Of a stretch of 64,000 bases of DNA, positions 52,342 through 61,126 are shown one piece after another. The notes beneath the pieces are model-generated. The model had not been told where the DNA came from and did no database searches. It saw only the letters and a list, made by a program, of their open reading frames with translations. Position 1 is the stretch's first letter. The number at the start of each line of letters is the position of its first letter. Position numbers and translations under genes: made by a program. The stretch lies in contig NZ_QKNS01000001.1 of the NCBI RefSeq assembly GCF_003231285.1, positions 1,054,001 through 1,118,000 on the forward strand, written 5' to 3'. The stretch comes from Hymenobacter sediminis (GTDB lineage: Bacteria; Bacteroidota; Bacteroidia; Cytophagales; Hymenobacteraceae).

Positions 52342-52349
52342 CAAAAGTA
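52342..52349 (-). promoter_or_regulatory. Candidate -7 box (TACTTTTG) for the GT117 gene
   Basis: An exact TAnnTTTG match on the minus strand, 81 nt before ATG 52260. No -33 TTG at the proper distance was seen. Confidence 0.45.
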
Positions 52350-52423
52350 GAGAATAAGTAGCGAGAGGCACGAATCGGGTTGCGCACCACCGGCTAGTTT
52401 CTACTGCGCTACCCCCAAGGGCA

Positions 52424-52456
52424 CAAAAAAAGCAGCCCAGGAGGAGGCTGCTTTTC
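52424..52456 (-). terminator. Terminator after the T9SS cargo gene
   Basis: Stem AAAAGCAGCC/GGCTGCTTTT around CAGGAGGA-type loop; on the minus strand it ends in a run of seven or more T. It is 19 nt past the stop. Confidence 0.8.
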
Positions 52457-52475
52457 TAATTCTATTCAGAAGCAC

Positions 52476-52922
52476 TTAGTTCTGTAGCACCAAGCGTTTG
52501 GTAGAAACTACCTTATCATTCTGCACGAGGCTGTAGAAGTACATGCCAGGAGGTAAATCGGAAAGGTTCAGGTTCATGCCTCCATCAGCCGCTTCCGGCC
52601 GTAGCAGCACACTGCGCACCTCGCGCCCAATGATGTTGCTCAGGCGCAGCTTGAAGTCACCCCAAGGCAGTTTCTGTCCCACGGATACCGTAATCAGGCC
52701 CCGCGAAGGATTCGGGTAAACAGATAAAGCTGGAGTCAGCGTTCGGGCAGCTACTGAAGCAGTAACACCGGGAGAAGGGGGAGCAACTGCAGGAGCTACT
52801 TGTTGCAGGGGCCGGGAGGGGGTAGCGTATCGTAAGCTTTCCAGCCGAACCGTAGCGGCCAGCAGCGGCAATTGCCACAGGAGCAGCAGCAGTACGGGGA
52901 AAAAGCGCGTAGTAAGTTTCAT
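52476..52922 (-). CDS. Short secreted protein with T9SS type A sorting domain
   Basis: A 148-residue protein. ATG 52922 gives the signal peptide MKLTTRFFPVLLLLLWQLPL then LAA. A Pro/Ala/Val-rich linker follows to about residue 65. The C-terminal 80 residues form a type A sorting domain: LSVYPNPSRGLITVSVG, KLRLSNIIGREVRSVLL, MNLNLSDLPPGMYFYSLVQNDKVVSTKRLVL. The domain routes proteins through type IX secretion. There is no recognised catalytic or binding domain between signal and sorting parts, so it is unusually short cargo. A longer in-frame start was rejected because the signal peptide would be internal. Confidence 0.85.
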   Translation of the reverse strand: MKLTTRFFPVLLLLLWQLPLLAATVRLESLRYATPSRPLQQVAPAVAPPSPGVTASVAARTLTPALSVYPNPSRGLITVSVGQKLPWGDFKLRLSNIIGREVRSVLLRPEAADGGMNLNLSDLPPGMYFYSLVQNDKVVSTKRLVLQN

Positions 52923-53277
52923 GGCATTCAGTCGGCGTCTGGAGCGCACGGACAAGCCGTGCGGCAAAGTCAAATAGGTACGGTTATCCTCTACAGGACA
53001 AAGCGGCAGATGCAGCCGCCTGCCTCTGAATAGACAACTACCATGCCTCATTAAAGCGGCTGGGTTGTCAGGCAGATGCTTGCTTAGAGGATATGGTTGC
53101 ATCGAGGTTTAAGTAAACTTACGACAGGTGCTAGTAAAGGGTTGAAAGTGAAGGTGGTAAATATGAATATAATTACTGCTTTTTTTCGCGGGTAGACGTT
53201 CTGTAAGCATAGGAGCAAAGACTACAAACCAGACGCAGCCGGAAGAGTAGTACTACTAAGACGGCATAGCAATGCCC
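52923..53277. other. 355-bp region between the T9SS cargo gene and birA
   Basis: No gene or clear terminator. There is an AT-rich segment near 53155-53190. The start of the cargo gene's transcript should lie in its left part, where TGACTTTG is a one-mismatch -7 box on the minus strand. Confidence 0.5.
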
Positions 53278-54066
53278 TCATATATAGCGAATTTCTTTTA
53301 AATCGAAATAATGCAGTTCGCCTTTCGTTGCTACTGCAAGACGGCCAATTTCATCAACACCCACAATCTGGCCTGAAAAGCGACGGCCGGCGGCTTCATA
53401 TTCGTGCTCTTCCTGAAAGCGGTAAAGTACTCGCAAGTATTCGGCCCGCAGCGCCCCTACCTTACCAGAGCGCAGCTGCAGGTAGCGCCGCTCCAGGCTT
53501 TCCAGCAGCCGGGCTACCAGGGTGGGCAACGAGTACGCCCGACCGGTTAAGCATGCCAGCGAGGTAGCAGTGGGCACTCCAAATTGCCGTTGATTAATAT
53601 TTAATCCTATTCCGACGATGCTATGCTGAATCTTCGGGCCACTAAGTGTGTTCTCAATCAGAATGCCACCCAGCTTTTGATTTCCAAAGAAGATATCATT
53701 CGGCCACTTCACCCGCAACGCCGGGTCGGGGCCGAGCAGGGTTACCAGCCAGTCATGCACGGCCAGCGCTACGGCTTGGCTCAGCAGAAACTGGTCGGCG
53801 GCTGGCAGAAAGCCTGGATGCCATACCACTGACAGTGTCAGGTTTTCACCGGGCGCAGCTTCCCATTGATTGCCACGTTGGCCGCGGCCAGCGGTCTGTT
53901 TGTCGGTAATAACGCAACAGCCATCCGTGGCCCGGTTTTGGACAGCTAGTTGGTATGCCTCGGTGTTCGTCGAGGGGCATTCGGGCAACCAGACAAGCTG
54001 TTGGCCCGTGAAGAGCGTTTGGGGGTATATAGCCTCCACCTGTTTTTCGTACTTTGTGACGTTCAA
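53278..54066 (-). CDS. birA: Biotin--[acetyl-CoA-carboxylase] ligase
   Basis: A 262-residue cytoplasmic enzyme that attaches biotin to carboxylase carrier domains. The conserved motifs are PECPSTNTEAY, the biotinyl-AMP loop TAGRGQRGNQWEA (GRGRxG-type), WPNDIFFGNQKLGGILIE and VGIGLNINQ. The C-terminal domain has VDEIGRLAVATKGELHYF. There is no N-terminal winged helix, so it is the non-repressor type. The start is uncertain: TTG 54066 (before NVTKYEKQ) is used because the ATG or alternative starts further upstream overlap rsfS, but a TAGGTTTG box overlaps this TTG and GTG 54039 is possible. Confidence 0.9.
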   Translation of the reverse strand: MNVTKYEKQVEAIYPQTLFTGQQLVWLPECPSTNTEAYQLAVQNRATDGCCVITDKQTAGRGQRGNQWEAAPGENLTLSVVWHPGFLPAADQFLLSQAVALAVHDWLVTLLGPDPALRVKWPNDIFFGNQKLGGILIENTLSGPKIQHSIVGIGLNINQRQFGVPTATSLACLTGRAYSLPTLVARLLESLERRYLQLRSGKVGALRAEYLRVLYRFQEEHEYEAAGRRFSGQIVGVDEIGRLAVATKGELHYFDLKEIRYI

Positions 54067-54071
54067 ACCTA
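54050..54071. promoter_or_regulatory. Overlapping divergent -7 boxes of birA and rsfS
   Basis: TAGGTTTG on the minus strand (54064-54071) is an exact consensus match toward birA; TACTTTG on the plus strand (54050-54056) is a one-base-shorter match toward rsfS, 25 nt before its ATG. No -33 boxes are clear. Confidence 0.33.
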
Positions 54072-54081
54072 ACAATACCCC

Positions 54082-54477
54082 ATGAAAAGTACCCTGGTTC
54101 GGCAGGATTCGGACAAGTTGGCAGATGTAGTAGTGCGCGGCATGCAAGAAAAGAAGGCAGCCGATATCGTGGTACTCAACCTTAAAGACTTAAAAAATGC
54201 CGTAGCCGATTATTTTATAATCTGCTCGGCTTCTTCAGATACGCAAATTGACGCTATTGCCCGCTCCGTAGAGGAAGAGGTAGAAAAGCTTACCGGCCAG
54301 AACCCTTGGCAAACCGAAGGGCGTATGAACCGGGAGTGGGTTCTGCTCGACTATGTGGATGTAGTAGTGCACGTTTTCCTGCGTGACCGGCGCCAGTTCT
54401 ATGGTTTGGAAGAACTCTGGGGCGATGCGCAGATTACGTACGTAGAAGAAGAGGAAACTCCGGCGGCGGTAAGGTAA
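54082..54477 (+). CDS. rsfS: Ribosome silencing factor RsfS
   Basis: A 131-residue cytoplasmic protein that binds uL14 and blocks joining of ribosomal subunits when nutrients are low. The fold-specific motifs are KAADIVVLNLKDLKNAVADYFIICSASSDTQIDAIA and GRMNREWVLLDYVDVVVHVFLRDRRQFYGLEELWGDA. It is divergent from birA and precedes ftsH by 99 nt on the same strand, an arrangement seen in other Bacteroidota from memory. Confidence 0.95.
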   Translation: MKSTLVRQDSDKLADVVVRGMQEKKAADIVVLNLKDLKNAVADYFIICSASSDTQIDAIARSVEEEVEKLTGQNPWQTEGRMNREWVLLDYVDVVVHVFLRDRRQFYGLEELWGDAQITYVEEEETPAAVR

Positions 54478-54576
54478 AACCTTTCCTTCGGCGTCTTGCA
54501 AAATACTGGCGGATGCGCCAACAATCATTCAAGTGGCGTGTTGCGCCTTTGTTTCTTGTCTTAGCAACCTCAATTC

Positions 54577-56691
54577 ATGTCTGATACGACGCCCAAAAAG
54601 AAAAAACCTATGCTGCCTAATCCCGCGCCCCGGCCCGGGATGCAGCTCTGGGTGCTGACGGGCTTGGTGGTACTCATCCTCGGGATGGTGTACCTCTCGC
54701 GCAGCAATCCATTAATTGATATCACACAGAAACGCTTTGAGCAGATGCTCTCTGCCGGCGACGTGCGCGACATTACTCTCGTGAACGACCGTCAGGTTGA
54801 AGTTTCTCTTAAAAAGGAGGCCATTCAGAAAGCTCCCTATGATGCCGAGCTGAAGCGTCGGGGCCCGCTCTCTATGGACCAGGGCGCGCAGTACAGCTTC
54901 CGGGTGGTAGATGGCAAAACCTTCAAGGAGGATCTGGACAAGGTGCAGGCCACCCTACCCCCTGATCGGCAGGTAGGCCTGAAAATTATTGACCGCACGG
55001 GCTACGGCGAATATGTAACCACTTGGGGTTTCATGATTCTGCTGTTCGTGGGCTTCTGGTTCTTGATGCGCCGCATGAGCGGTGCGGGCGGACCGGGTGG
55101 CCAAATCTTCAACATTGGTAAATCTCGCGCGGCCCTCTTTGAGGGTGGCGACAAGGTGAAAGTTACCTTCAAGGATGTAGCCGGCCTGGAAGAAGCCAAA
55201 GAGGAAGTGCAGGAAATCGTGGAGTTCCTCAAGAACCCTTCGAAGTTCACCATCCTAGGCGGTAAAATTCCGAAAGGTGCTTTGCTGGTAGGTCCTCCCG
55301 GTACGGGTAAAACCCTGCTGGCTAAAGCAGTGGCTGGTGAAGCTGACGTTCCGTTCTTCTCCCTGTCGGGTTCCGACTTCGTGGAGATGTTCGTAGGGGT
55401 AGGCGCAGCCCGGGTGCGTGACCTGTTCAAGCAAGCCAAAGCCAAAGCGCCCTGCATTATCTTCATTGACGAAATTGATGCTATTGGTCGTAGCCGCTCG
55501 CGCGGTAACGTGCCCGGCGGCAACGACGAGCGGGAAAATACCCTGAACTCGCTGCTGGTAGAAATGGACGGCTTCGGTACCGACTCCGGGGTTATTATCC
55601 TGGCTGCTACCAACCGCCCTGATACGCTGGACTCGGCTCTGTTGCGCCCTGGCCGCTTCGACCGTCAGATTAGCATTGACAAGCCAGACATTAACGGCCG
55701 TACCCAGATTTTCAATGTGCACTTGAAGCCATTGACCCTGGGTCCCGATGTAGAAGCCAAGAAGCTAGCTGCCCAGACTCCTGGTTTTGCTGGTGCCGAA
55801 ATTGCTAACGTCTGCAACGAAGCCGCTCTGATTGCTGCCCGCCGCGACAAGAAGATGGTGACCATGCAGGACTTCACCGATGCTGTTGACCGTGTGATTG
55901 GTGGCTTGGAGAAGAAAAACAAGATCATCAGCCCCGGCGAGAAGAAGATTGTAGCTTACCACGAAGCTGGCCACGCCATTGCTGGCTGGTTCTTGGAGCA
56001 CGCCGATCCGTTGGTGAAAGTGAGCATTGTGCCCCGTGGGGTTGCTGCCCTAGGCTATGCGCAGTATCTGCCGCGCGAGCAGTTCCTCTACAACACCGAG
56101 CAGCTCATGGACGAAATGTGCATGACGCTGGGTGGCCGGGCTGCAGAAGAGTTGGTATTCGGGAAGATTTCGACCGGTGCCCTCTCTGACCTTGAGCGCA
56201 TTACCAAGGTAGCCTACAGCATCGTGACGATGTACGGTATGAACGCCAAGTTGGGCAACGTATCGTTTTATGACTCGAAAGGCCAGAATGAGTATGGTTT
56301 CACCAAGCCTTACTCGGAAGCTACCTCTCAGATGATTGACGAGGAAGTACGTGCTATTATCGACCAAGCATACGTGCGGACCAAGGAGCTTCTCACGGAG
56401 CGCCGCCACGAGTTGGAAGTAGTTGCCAAGGAACTGTTGGAAAAGGAAATCCTGCTGCAAGATGACCTCGAGCGTCTTGTTGGTAAGCGCCCCTTCGATA
56501 GCCAGACGACTTATCAAGCTCACATGTCGGGTACGGACCGTTCAGAAACGCTGAGCGAGCGAAAGCAGGAACACCCCGGTGTTCCGCTAGGCAACGACCT
56601 GCCGGACCTCAAGCTGCCCGGCGTCGATAACGGTACTGACTCAACAGGCTCAACCACTGAGCCTAGCGGTTCGGCGGTAACGCCTGTATAG
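54577..56691 (+). CDS. ftsH: ATP-dependent zinc metalloprotease FtsH
   Basis: A 704-residue membrane-bound AAA+ protease that degrades membrane and short-lived cytoplasmic proteins. Two membrane helices are visible (about residues 23-45, and 148-165 with [15 protein letters not shown]). The AAA domain has Walker [14 protein letters not shown], Walker [11 protein letters not shown] and the second region of homology [17 protein letters not shown]. The zinc site is HEAGH (about residue 463) with a distal Asp in the later helices. The C-terminal 70 residues are Thr/Ser/Pro-rich and disordered. It has its own strong terminator. Confidence 0.97.
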   Translation: MSDTTPKKKKPMLPNPAPRPGMQLWVLTGLVVLILGMVYLSRSNPLIDITQKRFEQMLSAGDVRDITLVNDRQVEVSLKKEAIQKAPYDAELKRRGPLSMDQGAQYSFRVVDGKTFKEDLDKVQATLPPDRQVGLKIIDRTGYGEYVTTWGFMILLFVGFWFLMRRMSGAGGPGGQIFNIGKSRAALFEGGDKVKVTFKDVAGLEEAKEEVQEIVEFLKNPSKFTILGGKIPKGALLVGPPGTGKTLLAKAVAGEADVPFFSLSGSDFVEMFVGVGAARVRDLFKQAKAKAPCIIFIDEIDAIGRSRSRGNVPGGNDERENTLNSLLVEMDGFGTDSGVIILAATNRPDTLDSALLRPGRFDRQISIDKPDINGRTQIFNVHLKPLTLGPDVEAKKLAAQTPGFAGAEIANVCNEAALIAARRDKKMVTMQDFTDAVDRVIGGLEKKNKIISPGEKKIVAYHEAGHAIAGWFLEHADPLVKVSIVPRGVAALGYAQYLPREQFLYNTEQLMDEMCMTLGGRAAEELVFGKISTGALSDLERITKVAYSIVTMYGMNAKLGNVSFYDSKGQNEYGFTKPYSEATSQMIDEEVRAIIDQAYVRTKELLTERRHELEVVAKELLEKEILLQDDLERLVGKRPFDSQTTYQAHMSGTDRSETLSERKQEHPGVPLGNDLPDLKLPGVDNGTDSTGSTTEPSGSAVTPV

Positions 56692-56712
56692 TCAACTCGC
56701 AAAACCATTCCT

Positions 56713-56747
56713 AAAAAGCCGGTGCTGTAAAAAGCACCGGCTTTTTT
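56713..56747 (+). terminator. Terminator after ftsH
   Basis: Stem AAAAAGCCGGTGC/GCACCGGCTTTTTT around TGTAAAAA, 21 nt past the stop. Confidence 0.88.
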
Positions 56748-56771
56748 CATGGATATAAGATAACAAGTCTG

Positions 56772-56969
56772 TTACGTGGATTGCAGCCGGAGCTGGGCCC
56801 GCTCTTGCAGGTAACTCTGGAACGCAGGAAGTTGACAGCCTCGCTCAAAGCCTTGCTGGGCAATAGCAGCTCCAATTCCAGGCAATAACTCGGCTATCCA
56901 CTGCTCAAAGTCAGCTGCAGTGGGCTGAGGACTGGTTGATGCTAGGCAATAGGGAGGTATCTCGTTCAT
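56772..56969 (-). CDS. Small protein of unknown function
   Basis: A 65-residue protein starting at ATG 56969 (MNEIPPYCLASTSPQPT). It is Ala/Leu/Gln/Glu-rich, helical, with no membrane segment (FEQWIAELLPGIGAAIAQQGF, LPAFQSYLQERAQLRLQST). It is convergent with ftsH, stops 25 nt after the ftsH terminator and has no neighbour on its strand. Codon use is ordinary. No family was recognised; it may be real but this is uncertain. Confidence 0.45.
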   Translation of the reverse strand: MNEIPPYCLASTSPQPTAADFEQWIAELLPGIGAAIAQQGFERGCQLPAFQSYLQERAQLRLQST

Positions 56970-57260
56970 TAGCAAGTTGTTTTGGGCGAAGCTTGCTAAA
57001 AGAGTGCCAGTCGTTTTTGCTACTGATTTTATACAATTTTGGAGGGCTGCCTCGTGATGGGCTATAATATAAGAATAGCCTCTACCAGCTGTAAGTCGCT
57101 AGTATGGAGAAGCGGCTACCCCAAAATTTTGCGAGTGAAGTCAATTCTGCTTTTGCAGTACTCATGCTTTTTTGTGCTCTTTCGAGGCGAAGGTTTCAGT
57201 CCTGCTGGCGGGGTAGGCGTAGGCAGTAGTACACATGCCTAATCCTTGTACCTTTACTGT

Positions 57261-57923
57261 ATGGCGGATACTTCTCGTGACATTATCCTGCGCCGCATTC
57301 GGGAGTCGTTGCGGCAGCCTGCCCAACAGCCGGCGCGCCCCGACTTTTCGGCACCACTGCACCCGCGCCCTACCTCCGGCGACGACTTAGCCGTGGCTTT
57401 TGCGCAGAGCTTTGTTCGGGTTGGCGGCGTGTTTTACTACTGTGAGTCAGTAGAGCATTTCTATGACCAACTGTTTGCCTACAAAAAGGAGAAGGAGCTA
57501 GAGAATCTCTACGTATGGGAGCCAGAATTAAAGAAGGTGCTACATGAAGGAAACATCGTGTTTCAGGGCGACGAAGCCGACTTTCGGTCTAAAGCCGATG
57601 CTGGCCTAACCAGCTGTGAAGCCCTGGTAGCCCGTACTGGTAGCGTATTGGTAGCCGCGGCTACGGCCAGCGGCCGCCGCCTCAGCATCTACCCCGATCA
57701 GCACCTCGTAGTAGCCCGCACCTCTCAGGTAGTAGCCGACATTGGTGATGCGCTGAAGCTGATGCAGCAGAAGTATGGTGCCGATAAATTACCTTCTATG
57801 ATTTCCCTCACCACCGGGCCTAGTCGCACGGCGGATATTGAAAAAACGCTGGTGCTCGGTGCCCACGGCCCGCGCAGCATCGTGTTGTTTTTACTGGATG
57901 ACGCGCCCGCCGCAACTGCCTGA
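57261..57923 (+). CDS. LUD-domain protein (LutC/YkgG-like)
   Basis: A 220-residue cytoplasmic protein of the LUD family, whose best-known members act in lactate oxidation (LutC). The family end motif ISLTTGPSRTADIEKTLVLGAHGPRSIVLFLLD is present, and ALVARTGSVLVAAATASGRRLSIYPDQHLVVA precedes it. No lutA or lutB is adjacent, so a lactate role is not shown. The ATG at 57261 is 5 nt after TACCTTTA (57249-57256), a near-consensus -7 box. Its end overlaps the lpxH start by 26 nt, which implies coupled translation. Confidence 0.87.
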   Translation: MADTSRDIILRRIRESLRQPAQQPARPDFSAPLHPRPTSGDDLAVAFAQSFVRVGGVFYYCESVEHFYDQLFAYKKEKELENLYVWEPELKKVLHEGNIVFQGDEADFRSKADAGLTSCEALVARTGSVLVAAATASGRRLSIYPDQHLVVARTSQVVADIGDALKLMQQKYGADKLPSMISLTTGPSRTADIEKTLVLGAHGPRSIVLFLLDDAPAATA

Positions 57924-58686
57924 CCTCGCGCTGCCCGCCGGCCGCCGCGTGTACTTTGCTTCTGATTTTCACTTAGGTGCCCCCGATGCCGCCCGTTCGC
58001 TGGAGCGGGAGCGGCGTATTGTGCGCTGGCTGGATGCGGCGGCTCAGGATGCCGCGGCTATTTACCTGCTAGGTGACATTTTCGATTTCTGGTTTGAATA
58101 TCGCCATGCCATTCCGCGCGGCTTTATCCGGCTGCAGGGCAAGTTGGCGGAGCTAACCGATGCCGGCCTGCCCGTTACCTTCTTCACCGGCAACCACGAC
58201 ATGTGGATGTTCGACTACTTTACCAAAGAGCTGAACATTCCGGTGCTGCGCCACCCCGTCAGCCAGCGCATTGGCGGGCACCAGTTCCACATAGGGCATG
58301 GCGACGGCCTAGGTCCCGGCGACCATACCTATAAGGTGTTGAAGCGCGTGTTTGCCTCGCCAGTGGCACAATGGCTGTTTGCCCGCCTGCACCCCAACCT
58401 TGGTATTGGTATTGCCAACCGCTGGAGTCGGCATAGTCGTTTGCAGAACGGTGCGGCTGATGAGGAGTATTTCGGAGAAGACGAATGGCTGCTAACCTAT
58501 TGCCGCGAAGTGCAGCAGCAGTTTCCGCATGAGTACTATGTGTTCGGGCACCGCCACCTACCCCTTGATGTGGAAGTAGGGGTAGGGAGCCGCTACATAA
58601 ACCTAGGCGAATGGGTCAATTATTGCTCCTACGGCGTGTATGATGGCAACCAACTGGAGCTTCGGCACTTTGAGCAAGGAAAATAG
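57898..58686 (+). CDS. lpxH: UDP-2,3-diacylglucosamine diphosphatase (LpxH-type)
   Basis: A 262-residue metallophosphoesterase that makes lipid X from UDP-2,3-diacylglucosamine in lipid A synthesis, at the inner membrane's cytoplasmic face. Metal-binding motifs are FASDFHLG (Asp, His), LLGDIFDFWFE (Asp), FFTGNHDMWMFD (Asn, His, Asp), HIGHGDGLGPGD and FGHRHLP. ATG 57898 lies inside the end of the LUD gene, overlapping by 26 nt; earlier in-frame starts lack similarity. The next gene starts 16 nt later, so these three probably form an operon. LpxH2-like function is possible too. Confidence 0.92.
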   Translation: MTRPPQLPDLALPAGRRVYFASDFHLGAPDAARSLERERRIVRWLDAAAQDAAAIYLLGDIFDFWFEYRHAIPRGFIRLQGKLAELTDAGLPVTFFTGNHDMWMFDYFTKELNIPVLRHPVSQRIGGHQFHIGHGDGLGPGDHTYKVLKRVFASPVAQWLFARLHPNLGIGIANRWSRHSRLQNGAADEEYFGEDEWLLTYCREVQQQFPHEYYVFGHRHLPLDVEVGVGSRYINLGEWVNYCSYGVYDGNQLELRHFEQGK

Positions 58687-58702
58687 AACCGAGGGTATAG
58701 GG

Positions 58703-59608
58703 TTGAGAACCAAGAAGCAGGTAGTGGCCGGTTTTCTGGTTCTGAGCTCTATGGTCCTCGCTCTAGGCTCAGCATCTGCCCAAACCACCGCGCCGGCCGC
58801 CGGCTCAGTAGCGCCTGCTGGGCAAGCTGCCCCCGTAGTTACGGTACCCGCCGATACCAAGGAAGCTGTTGCTGCATGGGCTCCAGTACGAACCATTGCC
58901 CTACCTAAGCCGGGCGTGGCTTCCTTAGACCGCCGGGGCAACCTGTACGTAACCGACTCGCAGAATAACCTGCGCCAGTACGGGCCCGATGGGCAAGTGC
59001 TGAACACGTTTTCTCCGCCGCTGCCTGGCCATACGGCTCAGGTAGAAGCCTGGAACACGGCCAAAATTCTGGTGTTTTATGATGACCGCCAGCAGGTGGT
59101 GCTACTGGATCGGTTTCTGGCCCCCATTGCGGAAGTACGCTGGCAGGATTACCTCGATGGGCAAGTGCGCACGGCCACCCTGGCTCCCGACGACCGGTAC
59201 TGGCTGCTCAACGAATCGGACCTGACGCTCCGGCAGTTCGATACCAACCAGAAACGCTTTTCCATTACTACCCCCCTCGACCTGCTGATAGGTCGTAGCC
59301 GTCCTGACTTCCGGTTTCTGCGGGAGTACCAGAACAACCTGTATCTCGTGGACCGCAACAGCGGCATCTATGTGTTTGATAACCTGGGCAACTACCGCAA
59401 AAAGCTGCCGCTGCCTGGCTTAAGCTACGTAGGTTTCCGCGGCGACGAGTTGTACTACCTGGCCCCTGATGGCCTGCGTTTTCTGCATCTGTATAGTCTG
59501 ACTGAGCGTGTGCTACCTCTGCCTATAGCCGGAGCGCAGCAAGTGCTGGTAGGGGAGCAGTATGCCTACGTGCTGACTAGTGCGGGGGTACAAGTGTATA
59601 AAATATAG
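58703..59608 (+). CDS. Exported beta-propeller-like protein, function unknown
   Basis: A 301-residue exported protein. The TTG at 58703 gives a well-formed signal peptide (MRTKKQVVAGFLVLSSMVLA then LGSASA, before QTTAP), so I prefer it to the ATG 58640 inside lpxH. The mature part has an Ala/Val/Pro linker, then repeated beta-strand units such as ASLDRRGNLYVTDSQNNLRQYGPDGQ and YLVDRNSGIYVFDNLGNYRKKL, resembling NHL or six-bladed propeller repeats. It is 16 nt after lpxH and probably co-transcribed. No terminator is visible after it. Confidence 0.75.
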   Translation: MRTKKQVVAGFLVLSSMVLALGSASAQTTAPAAGSVAPAGQAAPVVTVPADTKEAVAAWAPVRTIALPKPGVASLDRRGNLYVTDSQNNLRQYGPDGQVLNTFSPPLPGHTAQVEAWNTAKILVFYDDRQQVVLLDRFLAPIAEVRWQDYLDGQVRTATLAPDDRYWLLNESDLTLRQFDTNQKRFSITTPLDLLIGRSRPDFRFLREYQNNLYLVDRNSGIYVFDNLGNYRKKLPLPGLSYVGFRGDELYYLAPDGLRFLHLYSLTERVLPLPIAGAQQVLVGEQYAYVLTSAGVQVYKI

Positions 59609-59802
59609 GTTCTTCGGGCCAGCAGCAACGGTTGAGGTTAGTGCTGTGAACTGCTGTTACATACCGGGAAAGAGGATTTCAGGCTCTTCAGGGGGTAGGG
59701 GCCGATGCGTTGGGTCGTAACTCGCTAACCCGGCGTGGCGTTATCGGATGAGCTGGCCCCGTGGTCAGCGGCTGTTCATCCACTCCACAACCCCGGTTAG
59801 CT

Positions 59803-60966
59803 ATGAAAGCACTTGTGTATCACGGAATCAAAGACGTGCGCGTCGATACCGTAGAGGATCCGAAGATTGAAGACTCCCGTGACGCCATTATTCGCGTGAC
59901 AAGCACGGCCATTTGCGGCTCCGACCTGCACATCTACAACGGCAGCATTCCGCAGCCCCGGCCCATGGTGTTGGGCCACGAGTTTATGGGCATTGTGGAG
60001 GAAGTAGGCAAGGGGGTAGGCGGCAAGCTCAAGGTAGGCGACCGGGTAGTGGTGCCCTTCCCGGTGGCCTGCGGCACCTGCTACTTCTGCAACCATGCCC
60101 TGCCAGGCCATTGCGAAAACTCCAACCCTGAGCACTACGGCCCCGAAGGCGGCCTGCTGACAGAAAAAGGCGGGGCGCTGTTTGGCTACACCGATTTATA
60201 CGGTGGCTACAACGGCGGCCAAGCTGAGTACGTGCGCGTGCCCTACGCCGATTATGGCCCCCGCGTGATTCCGGATAGCCTCACCGACGAGCAGGCGCTG
60301 TTCCTGACCGACATCTTCCCAACCGGCTATTCTGGCATTGACTGGGGCGAAGTAAAGGGCGGCGAAACGGTGGCTATTTTCGGCTCCGGCCCAGTAGGTA
60401 TTATGGCCGCAAAATCGGCGTGGCTGCGCGGGGCCGCCCGGGTAGTTATTGTAGATACCTTGCAGTACCGCCTCGACAAAGCCCAGCACGCCACCAACTG
60501 CGAAACCATCCTCTGGGAAAATGCCAAGGATGTGGTGGAGCAGATCAGGGCCATGAGTGGCGGCCGTGGCGCCGATGTATGCGTGGAAGCCGTGGGCTTC
60601 GAGCCCGACCGTAACCTGCTGGATCGGGCCAAAGCAGTTGTTAATTTTGAAAAAGGCTCGCCTAAAGTGCTGGAAGCCTGCATGAGCGCCGTGCGGCGTG
60701 GCGGCATTGTAACTGTGCTGGGTGTGTACGCCACCCCTTATGATAACTTTCCCGTTGGGCAGTTCTTCGACAAAGGCATCAAGATTGTAGGCGGCCAGGC
60801 TCCAGCCCACAAGCACATCGATAAGCTGCTGCAATATGTGATTGAGGGTAAAGTGGTTCTCGATGATATCATCACCCACCGCCTACCCCTCTCAGAAGCC
60901 GCGCATGGCTACGACATCTTCCGAAACAAGAAAGATAACTGCGTGAAAGTGGTGTTGAAGCCCTAA
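59803..60966 (+). CDS. Zinc-dependent alcohol dehydrogenase family protein
   Basis: A 387-residue medium-chain dehydrogenase of the glutathione-independent formaldehyde-dehydrogenase-like branch. The catalytic zinc ligands are Cys in STAICGSDLHIYNG and the His-Glu in VLGHEFMGIVEEVG. Structural-zinc Cys residues are in CGTCYFCNHALPGHC. The NAD-binding loop is FGSGPVGIMAA (about residues 192-203). The insert HYGPEGGLLTEKGGALFGYTDLYGGYNGG is typical of this branch. Substrate is unknown. ATG 59803 fits the family start (MKALVYHG); it stands alone with a strong terminator. Confidence 0.9.
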   Translation: MKALVYHGIKDVRVDTVEDPKIEDSRDAIIRVTSTAICGSDLHIYNGSIPQPRPMVLGHEFMGIVEEVGKGVGGKLKVGDRVVVPFPVACGTCYFCNHALPGHCENSNPEHYGPEGGLLTEKGGALFGYTDLYGGYNGGQAEYVRVPYADYGPRVIPDSLTDEQALFLTDIFPTGYSGIDWGEVKGGETVAIFGSGPVGIMAAKSAWLRGAARVVIVDTLQYRLDKAQHATNCETILWENAKDVVEQIRAMSGGRGADVCVEAVGFEPDRNLLDRAKAVVNFEKGSPKVLEACMSAVRRGGIVTVLGVYATPYDNFPVGQFFDKGIKIVGGQAPAHKHIDKLLQYVIEGKVVLDDIITHRLPLSEAAHGYDIFRNKKDNCVKVVLKP

Positions 60967-60991
60967 GGTGTTTCTGACGCACTACCTCCCT

Positions 60992-61019
60992 AAAGGCCGG
61001 CAACTTGCCGGCCTTTTTC
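60992..61019 (+). terminator. Terminator after the dehydrogenase gene
   Basis: An 11-bp stem AAAGGCCGGCA/TGCCGGCCTTT around ACT, then TTCG. Confidence 0.82.
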
Positions 61020-61057
61020 GTGCCGGTGGGGGGTAGGGGCAAGAGGCTATTTCTGCC

Positions 61058-61065
61058 TACATTTG
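61058..61065 (+). promoter_or_regulatory. Candidate -7 box (TACATTTG) for the subtilase gene
   Basis: An exact TAnnTTTG match, 61 nt before ATG 61127. A -33 TTG at the right distance is not visible. Confidence 0.42.
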
Positions 61066-61126
61066 AAAGAGACGACTCCGGTTGTCTGTTCCGCCCTTCT
61101 GCCTCTGCCACAACCAATTCCTTTCC

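Noticed and set aside
57039..57242. Short plus-strand reading frame before the LUD gene
   Set aside because: It has no recognisable features and overlaps the probable leader region; its composition is not gene-like.
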